Shown here: piece after piece, positions 8,006 to 15,282 of the stretch
Position numbering within the stretch: the stretch's first letter is position 1
Layout: each line of letters starts with the position of its first letter
Source: Angelakisella sp.
GTDB lineage: Bacteria > Bacillota > Clostridia > Oscillospirales > Ruminococcaceae
Assembly: GCA_020025195.1 (NCBI GenBank)
Contig: JAHHSN010000004.1
Span: 1 to 64,000, forward strand
Length of the DNA stretch: 64,000 nucleotides
Direction: 5' to 3'
Notes under the pieces: model-generated
The model's input: the letters and a program-made list of their open reading frames with translations, nothing else
What the model was told of the DNA's origin: nothing
Database searches by the model: none
Position numbers and translations under genes: made by a program

Positions 8006-9086
8006 AGCCTTTTTCCTCCAATAAAAGATCGGTCAGCACCAAAGCCGCCGCCGCTTCCACCACCGGCACCGCCCGGAGGGCAATGCAGGGGTCGTGCCGC
8101 CCGCCGATCGAAAGAACGGTTTCCCGGCCGTTTTTGAGATCAACGGTCGTCTGCTCCTGCCGGATGGAGGGAGTCGGCTTGACCGCCGCGCGGAAGAGAA
8201 GCGGCATACCGTTGGTAATACCGCCCTGCACCCCACCGGAATGATTGGTGACTGTTTGGATTTCGCCGTTTTTTAGGGCGAAGGGGTCGTTGTTCTGGGA
8301 GCCGGTGAGACGGCTGCCGGAAAAACCGGAGCCAAATTCCACGCCCTTGATGCCGGGGATGCCAAAGAGGACCGGGGCAAGACGGCTTTCCACCCCGCCG
8401 AAGAGCGGGCCGCCAAGCCCCGCGGGAAGATGGAGCACGGCGCATTCAATGATGCCGCCGACCGAATCGCCTGCGGCCTTAGCCTCCCGGATAGCTTCCT
8501 GCATGGCCTTGCCCGCCTCTCCCGAAAGGGTCGGGAAGGGTGAACGGGAAAGGGCCAGCAGCTTATCGTCCGAAAGATCGGCGGGGAAGGGGGTGTCCTC
8601 CTTTTCTCCGACCGAAGCGAGATGCGCGCCCAGAAGAATGCCCCGCCGGGCTAAAATTTGCAGAGCGATGCCGCCCGCCGCGGTAAGAGGCGCAGTCAGC
8701 CGCCCGGAAAAATGGCCGCCGCCCCGGGGGTCGGCAAAGCCTTTGTATTTTTTAAGCGCGGTATAGTCGGCGTGGGAGGGACGGGGGGTGTTTTTCAGGG
8801 CTTCGTAGTCGGCGGAGCGCTGACCCTCGTTTTCAATGAGCAGGGCAAGGGGGGAACCGGTCGTTCTGCCCTCATAGAGGCCGGAAAGAAAACGGGGAAG
8901 ATCCCGCTCCTCCCGCCCGGTGGTGAGAGCCCCGGAGCCGGGACGCCGCCGGGCCAGAAAGGCGCCGAGTGCTGCCTCGTCCAGAGGCTCTCCCGCGGGG
9001 AGTCCCTCAATGACCGCGCCGACGGCGGGGCCGTGCGACTCCCCAAAGAGCGTCACAGTGAGGAGCCTTCCGAAACTAGAGGACAT
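7992..9086 (-). CDS. aroC: Chorismate synthase
   Basis: 364 residues with the family landmarks: FGESHGPAVGAVIEGLP at the N-terminus (signature 1), GSGALTTGREERD, RGGGHFSGRLTAPL, and QNNDPFALKNGEIQTVTNHSGGVQGG..NGMPLLFRAAVKPTPS with the FMN-binding residues, ending with the conserved RHDPCIALRAVPVVEA region. It turns EPSP into chorismate using reduced FMN. I place the start at the ATG 9086, one codon inside a possible TTG, because GGAGGG lies at the right distance. The start overlaps the aroA end by 11 bp, and the end overlaps chorismate mutase. Confidence 0.96.
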   Translation of the reverse strand: MSSSFGRLLTVTLFGESHGPAVGAVIEGLPAGEPLDEAALGAFLARRRPGSGALTTGREERDLPRFLSGLYEGRTTGSPLALLIENEGQRSADYEALKNTPRPSHADYTALKKYKGFADPRGGGHFSGRLTAPLTAAGGIALQILARRGILLGAHLASVGEKEDTPFPADLSDDKLLALSRSPFPTLSGEAGKAMQEAIREAKAAGDSVGGIIECAVLHLPAGLGGPLFGGVESRLAPVLFGIPGIKGVEFGSGFSGSRLTGSQNNDPFALKNGEIQTVTNHSGGVQGGITNGMPLLFRAAVKPTPSIRQEQTTVDLKNGRETVLSIGGRHDPCIALRAVPVVEAAAALVLTDLLLEEKGYGSF

Positions 9087-10335
9087 CAAAATTCCCTCCT
9101 GCCTTCTTAAAATGATCCCAGAAGCCGGGATCGGATTTTCTTACCTCCTCAGCGCCACGGATGACGGTCGGATTTTGGGAGACCGTGCCTGCAAGCGCTG
9201 CCGCCATCACAAGGCGGTGGTCATGAAAAGCGGGGAGCATGCCGCCGCATAGCGGCTTTCCCCGGACGATGAGCCCGTCGGGAAGCTCGGTGCAGTCCCC
9301 GCCGAGAGCGGTGAGGAGCGCCGCCGTCCCGGCGATGCGGTCGCTTTCCTTTTGGCGAAGACGTTTCCCGTTCAGAAGACGGGTCTCGCCAGCGGCAAAG
9401 GCGCCCAGAACCGCTAAGACCGGGAAAAGATCGGGGGTCTCCGAAAGGTCCGCCGCAATGCCCGTAAGGGGACGGGGAGAGACGGTGACTGCTCCCTTAT
9501 TCCACTGTACCGCGGCGCCGAAGTCCTCAAGATAGGCGAGAATGGCGCGGTCCGGCTGGAGGGAGTCCTCCGAAAGCCCGATCACGGTGAGCTCATTGCT
9601 CAGCGCCCCCGCCGCCAGAAAGAAAGCGGCGCCCGACCAGTCTCCTTCCGTCAATATGCGCCTCGGAGAGCGGTATTTCTGCCCGCCCGAAACTGTAAAA
9701 GTGATTCCCTTTACAGAAGAAAACACCCCGAATTTACGGAGAATTTCCATCGTGAGAGCGACATATCGGGAGGACTGGAGCGGCGTGGTGAGGGTGACCT
9801 CACTTTCCCCCGCAAGGAGCGGGAGCGCCAGAAGAAGCCCGGAAAGATACTGTGAGCTTACGTCTCCGGGGAGGCAAAAAGCCCCGGCATGAAGCCGCCC
9901 GGAGGAGGAAAAGGGGAGACGCTCGTCGGAAAACCGGACGCCCCCATGGGTAAGCGCCGCCAGAAGCTCCCTGATGGGCCGCTCAGGGAGACGCCCCGTC
10001 CCGGTAAAGCGTGCCTGATCGGAGAGCGCCGCCGTGACCGGGAGCAGAAAGCGCAGCGTGGAGCCGCTTTCCCTCGCATCGATGAGGGGATTCTCCGGAA
10101 TGCGTTGAGGGTCGAGGGGGATTACCCGAACGCCGTTTTCGGTTTTATGAAAGGACGCCCCGAGGGCGGAAAGTCCCCCCACGGTGGCGGAAAGATCCTC
10201 CCCGAGGACCGGAAGCGAAAGCTCGGTCGGGCGCTCGGAAAGCGAAGCCGCGATGAGCAGCCGATGCGCCGCCGATTTGGACGGAACGGCAGAAACAAAG
10301 CCCCCCAGCGGGGCGGGAATCACCTTTACCTGCAC
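9076..10335 (-). CDS. aroA: 3-phosphoshikimate 1-carboxyvinyltransferase (EPSP synthase)
   Basis: 419 residues. It has PSKSAAHRLLIAASLSE (N-terminal PEP/S3P loop), DARESGSTLRFLLPVTAAL (the GN/SGT-type motif), SSQYLSGLLLALP, EGDWSGAAFFLAAGA, TPDLFPVLAVLGAFAAGET with the catalytic Asp, and RQKESDRIAGTAALL. It joins PEP to shikimate-3-phosphate. GTG start, preceded by AAAGGAGG. It sits 20 bp after aroF and runs 11 bp into aroC. The substitutions RESGST for the textbook GNAGT and ASL near the N-terminus hint at a class II-like enzyme, but glyphosate tolerance cannot be read from this alone. Confidence 0.95.
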   Translation of the reverse strand: MQVKVIPAPLGGFVSAVPSKSAAHRLLIAASLSERPTELSLPVLGEDLSATVGGLSALGASFHKTENGVRVIPLDPQRIPENPLIDARESGSTLRFLLPVTAALSDQARFTGTGRLPERPIRELLAALTHGGVRFSDERLPFSSSGRLHAGAFCLPGDVSSQYLSGLLLALPLLAGESEVTLTTPLQSSRYVALTMEILRKFGVFSSVKGITFTVSGGQKYRSPRRILTEGDWSGAAFFLAAGALSNELTVIGLSEDSLQPDRAILAYLEDFGAAVQWNKGAVTVSPRPLTGIAADLSETPDLFPVLAVLGAFAAGETRLLNGKRLRQKESDRIAGTAALLTALGGDCTELPDGLIVRGKPLCGGMLPAFHDHRLVMAAALAGTVSQNPTVIRGAEEVRKSDPGFWDHFKKAGGNFDVL

Positions 10336-10355
10336 GGGGGAGCCTCCTTTTTTAC

Positions 10356-11363
10356 TTATTCCTCCTCCAAGAAGCGGTGCAGGGCAAACAGCTTTTTGGA
10401 GAGACGGTCAAATTCGTTGGGGGTGATGGCCTGTGCGCCGTCACAGAGCGCCTTGTCCGGGGCGTGATGCACCTCGATGAGGAGCCCGTCCGCGCCCGCC
10501 GCCACCGCGCCCTTGGAGAGAGGATCGATGAGGTATCTCCGGCCGGAGGCGTGGCTGGGGTCTACAATGACCGGCAGATGGGTGAGACGGTGCAGCACAG
10601 GGACGGCGGAAAGATCCAGAGTGCTGCGGGTATAACGCTCAAAGGTGCGGATGCCCCGCTCACAGAGGATGACATTGGGGTTGCCTTCCGCGAGGATATA
10701 TTCGGCGCTCATGAGAAATTCCTCATAGGTGGCGCTGACGGAGCGCTTGAGGAGAACGGGTTTTGGCTGGCGCCCCAGCGCGCGCAGAAGCGGATAGTTC
10801 TGCATATTGCGGGCGCCGACCTGCAGAATGTCGACGTCCTTAAAAAGGGGGAGCTGATCGGCGTCCATGATTTCCGAAACCACGGGCAGTCCGGTCTCCT
10901 CCTTGGCTTTCAGCAGAAGGCGAAGCCCTTCCTCGGCCATGCCGGAGAAGGAGTAGGGAGAGGAACGGGGCTTGAAGGCGCCGCCGCGGAGAAGCTGCGC
11001 TCCGCTTTCCTTGACCAGCCTTGCGATGGTGAGGAGCTGATGCTCCGATTCCACCGAGCAGGGGCCGGCCATCAGGGTGAGGCTCCCGCCGCCGATCGTC
11101 GCCCCGCCCACCGAAATAACAGTATCATGGGGATGGCTTTTACGGGAGGCGAGGCGGTAGGGCGCTCCGATCCGTTTTACGTCCTCCACTACCGGAAAGG
11201 CAAGGAGACGATCGGGATCGAGTGCAGGAGAATCCCCGTGCAGAACAAGAAGGGTATTCCGGTCTCCCTCCACACGCTCTACGCCGATTTGGTTTTCGAT
11301 GAGATAGGCCAAAAGATCGCCCAGCGCTGCGGGGGGCGGATTTTGCTTTAAAATGATGATCAT
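10356..11363 (-). CDS. aroF: 3-deoxy-7-phosphoheptulonate (DAHP) synthase
   Basis: 335 residues. The N-terminal ~70 residues form the small ferredoxin-like regulatory domain found on DAHP synthases of the Thermotoga/Bacillus type. The barrel follows: MAGPCSVESEHQLL, LLRGGAFKPRSSPYSFSG, EIMDADQLPLF, LQVGARNMQNYPLLRALG, LLKRSVSATYEEFLMSAEYI, CERGIRTFERYTRSTLDL, VIVDPSHASGRR. It condenses PEP and erythrose-4-phosphate, the first and usually feedback-controlled step of the pathway. ATG start after GGAGGCAATAT. It follows the exonuclease gene by 37 bp and precedes aroA by 20 bp. aroB, aroD, aroE and aroK are not in the window. Confidence 0.95.
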   Translation of the reverse strand: MIIILKQNPPPAALGDLLAYLIENQIGVERVEGDRNTLLVLHGDSPALDPDRLLAFPVVEDVKRIGAPYRLASRKSHPHDTVISVGGATIGGGSLTLMAGPCSVESEHQLLTIARLVKESGAQLLRGGAFKPRSSPYSFSGMAEEGLRLLLKAKEETGLPVVSEIMDADQLPLFKDVDILQVGARNMQNYPLLRALGRQPKPVLLKRSVSATYEEFLMSAEYILAEGNPNVILCERGIRTFERYTRSTLDLSAVPVLHRLTHLPVIVDPSHASGRRYLIDPLSKGAVAAGADGLLIEVHHAPDKALCDGAQAITPNEFDRLSKKLFALHRFLEEE

Positions 11364-11400
11364 ATATTGCCTCCAAGAGAGTTTGGAAAAAATGAGTGGG

Positions 11401-12330
11401 TCATTCGGCTTTTACCTCCAGCCGTCTGCGAGGCACCATCGGGATCTCCAGATCCTGTGTCTTGGCGCTCTGGTAAAGCGCGGCTTTTTCTGGTTTACCT
11501 GCGCCCCACAGAAGAAAATGCGCGTCACAGCGGCTTTGCCGGAAGTGATCGCATTTAAGCTCCGGGTAATAGTCGTTTTTGCAGTCCCGACAGCGGAGAT
11601 GACTGACAAAGCGGTTTTCATCCACCATATACCAGTGGAGAAGCCGCATGGAATTACCGCAGATGGGGCAGTCAAAACTCCGGTGCTTTGGGTCGAAAAT
11701 CGACTTTTTGATGCTGTATTTAAGCGGGACCTTGTTCCGCTTGGGCTTGACCAGAGTCGCCCGGAAGTCGTCCAGCTCCTTTTTGGAGGGGAGATGCCCA
11801 TAGAGGGAGAGCAGCTTTTTCCCGATGGAAGCGGTGTAGAGGGCATCGCAGTAGGCGTCGTGAAAGACCTGTTCCTCCGGCGCGGGAAGCTCCAGCGCCT
11901 CCACGGCGGTCTTGAGGGAATAGCTGCGGATGGATTTTTCGGTGCAGTAGGAATAGGCGGCCTGCAGGTCATAGCAGAGCGTCCCTTCCGGGAAATGAAT
12001 CCCGGCGCGCGCGAGGTTCTTGTCTAGCACGCCGACGTCATTGGTGCTCCAGGCAATGAGAAGCGGCTGGGGGCCGCACCAGTCAAAGAAATCCTGCACC
12101 ACGGTGGGGAAGGGCTCCTCTTTTTTCAGGTCCTTCAGGGTAAAGGAAACGATCTTCCCGATATAGGGGTTCATTTGGCGGTAAACACTGGGCCGGATGA
12201 GACGGCGGTAAGCGCTGATTTTTTCAAATTTCTGATTGACCATCACGGCGCCAATCTCCAGCACCTCATCAAAGGAATTGCCGTCCACGAAACCGGTATT
12301 CCATTCCAGATCAAATACGATGGTACTCAA
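11401..12330 (-). CDS. DEDDh exonuclease with C-terminal zinc-ribbon-like segment
   Basis: 309 residues. Residues about 3-185 form an RNase T/DnaQ-like exonuclease: FDLEWNTG (first D and E), LLIAWSTNDVGVLDKNL (second D), and HDAYCDALYTA (final H and D). The C-terminal part has a four-Cys arrangement, CPICGNSMRLLHW then CRDCKNDYYPEL, looking like a zinc ribbon, with basic residues around it. It is probably a 3'-5' exonuclease for RNA or DNA; the substrate is unknown. TTG start (12330) with AAAGGAG 8 bases upstream. It is the first gene of the minus-strand unit that continues into aroF, although its function has no evident link to aromatic amino acids. It diverges from the serine leader, with about 150 bp between the starts of the two transcripts. 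Confidence 0.85.
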   Translation of the reverse strand: MSTIVFDLEWNTGFVDGNSFDEVLEIGAVMVNQKFEKISAYRRLIRPSVYRQMNPYIGKIVSFTLKDLKKEEPFPTVVQDFFDWCGPQPLLIAWSTNDVGVLDKNLARAGIHFPEGTLCYDLQAAYSYCTEKSIRSYSLKTAVEALELPAPEEQVFHDAYCDALYTASIGKKLLSLYGHLPSKKELDDFRATLVKPKRNKVPLKYSIKKSIFDPKHRSFDCPICGNSMRLLHWYMVDENRFVSHLRCRDCKNDYYPELKCDHFRQSRCDAHFLLWGAGKPEKAALYQSAKTQDLEIPMVPRRRLEVKAE

Positions 12331-12479
12331 GTCTGATGCTCCTTTTTCTCGTTACTTGTCTTTTTCTATTTTACAGCGAAAGGACAAAAAACAAAAGGCT
12401 ATTCTGAGATTTTAGAGAAAATGAGCAAAAAATGAGGTATCTTTCCTGTAAAAACTTCCGCAAACAATATTTTTACCCG

Positions 12480-12508
12480 TTGACAAAGCAAAATTTCTGC
12501 GCTATAAT
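12480..12508 (+). promoter_or_regulatory. Consensus sigma-A promoter of the ser operon
   Basis: TTGACA (12480-12485), 17 bp spacer, TATAAT (12503-12508): perfect hexamers with ideal spacing. Transcription would start near 12515, just ahead of leader peptide 1. Such a strong promoter fits a system in which control is exerted after initiation. Confidence 0.9.
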
Positions 12509-12539
12509 GGGCAAAAATAAACGGAAAGGAAAGAATGAA

Positions 12540-12629
12540 ATGTACGGCATGAATTTTAACTGTTCATCCTGTTCTTGTGGCTCTTCATCTGTGGAGTCTC
12601 TTGTTTGCCGTGCAGTCATTGCTTTCTGA
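12540..12629 (+). CDS. Ser/Cys-rich leader peptide 1 of the serCA operon
   Basis: 29 residues, with 7 Ser and 4 Cys, clustered as NCSSCSCGSSS at residues 7-17. All seven Ser codons are UCN, none AGY, so translation depends on one tRNA-Ser family. A Shine-Dalgarno-like GGAAAGGAAAG precedes the ATG. The gene starts about 25 nt after the predicted transcription start and ends immediately before a 9-bp hairpin (GATCTTTCC/GGGAAGGATC, 12628-12648), followed by two terminators. This is the layout of a ribosome-mediated attenuator: ribosomes stalling at Ser (or Cys) codons when charged tRNA is scarce would alter RNA folding downstream. The peptide itself is unlikely to have another function. Confidence 0.8.
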   Translation: MYGMNFNCSSCSCGSSSVESLVCRAVIAF

Positions 12630-12663
12630 TCTTTCCTCGGGAAGGATCGTCCGATTCATTGTG

Positions 12664-12700
12664 AGCGGAGGGCACTGGCGGCCTTTCGTTTGTTTTTTTA
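12664..12700 (+). terminator. ser leader terminator T1
   Basis: CGGAGGGC (12666-12673) pairs with GCCTTTCG (12681-12688), loop ACTGGCG, extended by two weaker pairs, followed by TTTGTTTTTTT. Its 3' arm (12681-12689) can instead pair over 9 bp with the 5' arm of T2 (12705-12713), so T1 and T2 are mutually exclusive with that 2:3 pairing. Confidence 0.8.
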
Positions 12701-12702
12701 TG

Positions 12703-12746
12703 AAGCGAGAGGCAGAAGCGGCGGCCTTTCGCTTATTTTATTTTTT
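12703..12746 (+). terminator. ser leader terminator T2
   Basis: AAGCGAGAGGC (12703-12713) pairs with GCCTTTCGCTT (12724-12734) over 11 bp, followed by TTATTTTATTTTTT. It lies 16 bp before leader peptide 2. It is clearly related in sequence to T1 and T3, as if these units arose by duplication. Confidence 0.85.
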
Positions 12747-12762
12747 GGAGGAGGAAAACGAA

Positions 12763-12864
12763 ATGTTCATTTGTCTTACGTCTTCATGCTGTTCATCCGA
12801 CGTCTTTTCTATGAAAGCCGTCTCGCTTTCCTGTACCCAAAAGGGGATTTCACCCGGTTTTTAA
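12763..12864 (+). CDS. Ser/Cys-rich leader peptide 2 of the serCA operon
   Basis: 33 residues, with 8 Ser and 4 Cys (TSSCCSSDVFS at residues 6-16). All eight Ser codons are UCN. It has its own very strong Shine-Dalgarno (GGAGGAGG, 12747-12754) right after terminator T2. Its end lies about 33 nt before terminator T3. TCTCGC near 12821 inside this ORF is complementary to GCGAGA in the 5' arm of T3, a possible antiterminator pairing. Together with leader 1 it makes a two-stage attenuator in front of serC. Confidence 0.8.
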   Translation: MFICLTSSCCSSDVFSMKAVSLSCTQKGISPGF

Positions 12865-12896
12865 GCGGGGACCCTTTTCACTTTGTACATGGATTC

Positions 12897-12930
12897 AGGC
12901 GAGAGGACATTTCCTTTCGCCTTATTTTTT
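12897..12930 (+). terminator. ser leader terminator T3
   Basis: AGGCGAGAGGA pairs with TCCTTTCGCCT over 11 bp with a 4-nt loop, followed by TTATTTTTT. It ends directly at the AGGAGG ribosome binding site of serC, so readthrough decides expression of serC, serA and the DUF1015 gene. Confidence 0.88.
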
Positions 12931-12942
12931 AGGAGGAACAAG

Positions 12943-14031
12943 ATGCAAAGAGTTTTTAACTTCGGAGCGGGCCCTTCCATGATGCCGCTTCCGGTTTTAG
13001 AGGAGATTCAGAGAGATTTAGTCAATTACAAGGGCAAGGGGCTCTCCGTCATGGAGATGAGCCACAGAACGCCGGTTTATGAGGCAATCATCGAGGACGC
13101 CGAGGCGACCCTTCGCCGCATTATGAATATCCCGGAGGACTATGCTGTTCTCTTTTTGCAGGGCGGCGCCTCCCTCCAGTTTTCCATGCTGGCCATGAAC
13201 CTCGCGAAGCGCGGACAGACGATGGACTACGCCGTGACCGGCCAGTTCGCGAAGAAGGCCTTTGAGGAGGGAAAACGCTGGGGCAATGCCGTCGCCGTGA
13301 CGGACAGCGGAGCGGATCACTACCGCTACATCCCCAAGATCGCACCCCATCAGCTTCATGAGGACGCCGCGTTTCTTCACATCACGGTGAACAACACCAT
13401 CTTCGGCACCGCCTACAATACCCTTCCGGAGACCGGGGCCATCCCCCTCGTCGGGGATATGAGCTCCATCATTCTCGGCAAGGAATACGAGGTGCGGAAG
13501 TTCGGGCTCATCTATGCCGGTGCGCAGAAAAACATGGGCCCCGCAGGGCTTACGGTGGTCATCGTCCGCCGGGACCTCATTCCCGAGGAGATCGACCCCA
13601 TCGTTCCCACCATGATGCAGTATAAGATCATGGCGAAGAACGGCTCTATGTACAACACCCCGCCGACCTTCCCGATCTATGTGGCGGGTCTCATGTATCA
13701 CTGGGTCGAGGATCAGGGCGGTGTAAAGGAGCTGGAGCGCCTCAATATGAAGAAAGCAGAGCTTCTCTACGATACCATCTACCGCTCCGAAATCTTCAAA
13801 GCGGCAGCGGAGCCCGCGGACCGCTCCCCGATGAACGTGACCTTCACCCTCCGGGACGAAGCCCTCACCAAGGACTTCCTCCAGATGGCCGAGGGTCGGC
13901 AGATGGTGAACCTCAAGGGACACCGGGTGGTCGGCGGATGCCGCGCCTCCATCTATAATGCCATGCCGATGGAAGGCGTGGAACGTCTTGTTGAGTGTAT
14001 GCTTGACTTTGAAAAAGGCAAGAGAAAATAA
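12943..14031 (+). CDS. serC: Phosphoserine aminotransferase
   Basis: 362 residues, the same length as the E. coli enzyme. The N-terminus FNFGAGPSMMPLPVLEE, the SVMEMSHRTPVYE segment, FLQGGASLQFSM, and YAGAQKNMGPAG (which carries the PLP-binding Lys) identify the family, as do NTPPTFPIY and the C-terminal GGCRASIYNAMP. It transaminates 3-phosphohydroxypyruvate with glutamate. The start is the ATG at 12943, after AGGAGGAACAAG; an upstream in-frame ATG would run through terminator T3 and is not credible. First structural gene of the attenuator-controlled operon. Confidence 0.97.
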   Translation: MQRVFNFGAGPSMMPLPVLEEIQRDLVNYKGKGLSVMEMSHRTPVYEAIIEDAEATLRRIMNIPEDYAVLFLQGGASLQFSMLAMNLAKRGQTMDYAVTGQFAKKAFEEGKRWGNAVAVTDSGADHYRYIPKIAPHQLHEDAAFLHITVNNTIFGTAYNTLPETGAIPLVGDMSSIILGKEYEVRKFGLIYAGAQKNMGPAGLTVVIVRRDLIPEEIDPIVPTMMQYKIMAKNGSMYNTPPTFPIYVAGLMYHWVEDQGGVKELERLNMKKAELLYDTIYRSEIFKAAAEPADRSPMNVTFTLRDEALTKDFLQMAEGRQMVNLKGHRVVGGCRASIYNAMPMEGVERLVECMLDFEKGKRK

Positions 14032-14088
14032 CCAAAGGGTATCATAAAACTATAATATAATAACGACAGAATAAAGGAGAAAATCATA

Positions 14089-15255
14089 ATGTTTACTGTT
14101 CAGACCTACAATAAGATTTCGGAAGCCGGCAAGAGAGCCTTTAACGCGGAGCGCTACACCATCGAGGAAAAGACCGATAAGCCCGATGCGATCATCGTCC
14201 ATTCCACCCCGCTGCACGACCTCAAGTTCGCGCCCACCCTCAAGGCAATCGTCCGGGTCGGCGCCGGAGTCAATACCATTCCGGTGGACCGCTGCACCGA
14301 AAACGGCATTGCCGTCTTCAACACCCCCGGCGGCAACGCCAACGCGGTCAAGGAGCTGACCATCGCGGCGATGATTATGGCATGCCGCAACGTGCAGGGC
14401 GCCAGCGCCTGGGTCAACAGCCTGAAGGACGGCGAGGAGGAGCCCGGTAAGACGGTGGAAAAGGGCAAGGAGGTCTACCGCGGCCCCGAGATCATGGGCA
14501 AAAAGATTGGCATCATCGGCGTCGGTTCCATCGGTTCCCGCATGGCGAAGGCCTGCTATGACCTCGGCATGATTGTCACGGGCTACGACCCCTATCTCAC
14601 CAATCACCGCAAGGAGGAGCTGAAGCAGTACCTCACCTTTACGGACAATGTGGATGATATCTACGCCGACAATGATTTCGTCACCATCCACATCCCGTTG
14701 AGCGCCCAGAACGAGGGCTTCGTCGGGAAGGACGCCATTGCCAAGATGAAGGACGGCGTTTATCTCATCAACTATGCCCGCGGCCCCATTGTGGATAATG
14801 ACGCCATCGTGGAGGCGCTGGAGGCCGGAAAGATCAAGGCCTATGTCACCGACTTCCCGACCAAGAAGCAGCTGGGACGTCCCAATGTCGTCTGCACGCC
14901 GCATCTCGGCGCCGGTACGCCCGAGGCGGATGAAAACTGCGCGGTGATGGCGGCCCGCCAGATCGCGGACTTCCTGGAAAACGGTAACGTCCGTAATTCC
15001 GTCAACTATCCCGACATTGCCTTTGAGCGGGCTGGCGGTGACCGCGTGACCATCTTCCACCACAATAAGGTGGGTATGCTGGGGGTCATCACCGAAAAGG
15101 TCGCGGCGGCGGGTCTTAATATCGAAAATCTGGTGAACAAGGCGCGCGGCGGCAACGCCTATACCATTCTGGACTTTGATGAGAACGTCCCTGAGACGCT
15201 CACCGATATTCTGGAAAAGATCGACGGCGTTATCAAGGTTCGCATTTTCCACTGA
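14089..15255 (+). CDS. serA: D-3-phosphoglycerate dehydrogenase
   Basis: 388 residues, a short form: substrate/NAD-binding dehydrogenase core (about 1-305) plus one C-terminal ACT domain (about 318-388), with no long intervening domain. Seen: RVGAGVNTIPVDRCTENGI, NTPGGNANAVKELTIAAM, the NAD fold GIIGVGSIGSRMAKACYDLG, the catalytic Arg region NYARGPIVDNDAI, and TPHLGAGTPEADENC with the catalytic His. The ACT domain is where serine feedback would act. It opens the serine pathway from 3-phosphoglycerate. 57 bp after serC and preceded by AAAGGAG. Confidence 0.96.
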   Translation: MFTVQTYNKISEAGKRAFNAERYTIEEKTDKPDAIIVHSTPLHDLKFAPTLKAIVRVGAGVNTIPVDRCTENGIAVFNTPGGNANAVKELTIAAMIMACRNVQGASAWVNSLKDGEEEPGKTVEKGKEVYRGPEIMGKKIGIIGVGSIGSRMAKACYDLGMIVTGYDPYLTNHRKEELKQYLTFTDNVDDIYADNDFVTIHIPLSAQNEGFVGKDAIAKMKDGVYLINYARGPIVDNDAIVEALEAGKIKAYVTDFPTKKQLGRPNVVCTPHLGAGTPEADENCAVMAARQIADFLENGNVRNSVNYPDIAFERAGGDRVTIFHHNKVGMLGVITEKVAAAGLNIENLVNKARGGNAYTILDFDENVPETLTDILEKIDGVIKVRIFH

Positions 15256-15282
15256 GAGTGAAATGAAAAAGGAGGACATATC

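Noticed and set aside
12509..12942. T-box riboswitch controlling serC
   Set aside because: No AGGGTGGxACCGCG-type T-box core, no specifier-loop stem, and the space is taken up by two leader ORFs and their terminators.
12883..12942. Longer serC start at 12883
   Set aside because: It would add 20 residues encoded by terminator T3 with no homology. The ATG at 12943 has an ideal ribosome site and gives the normal length.
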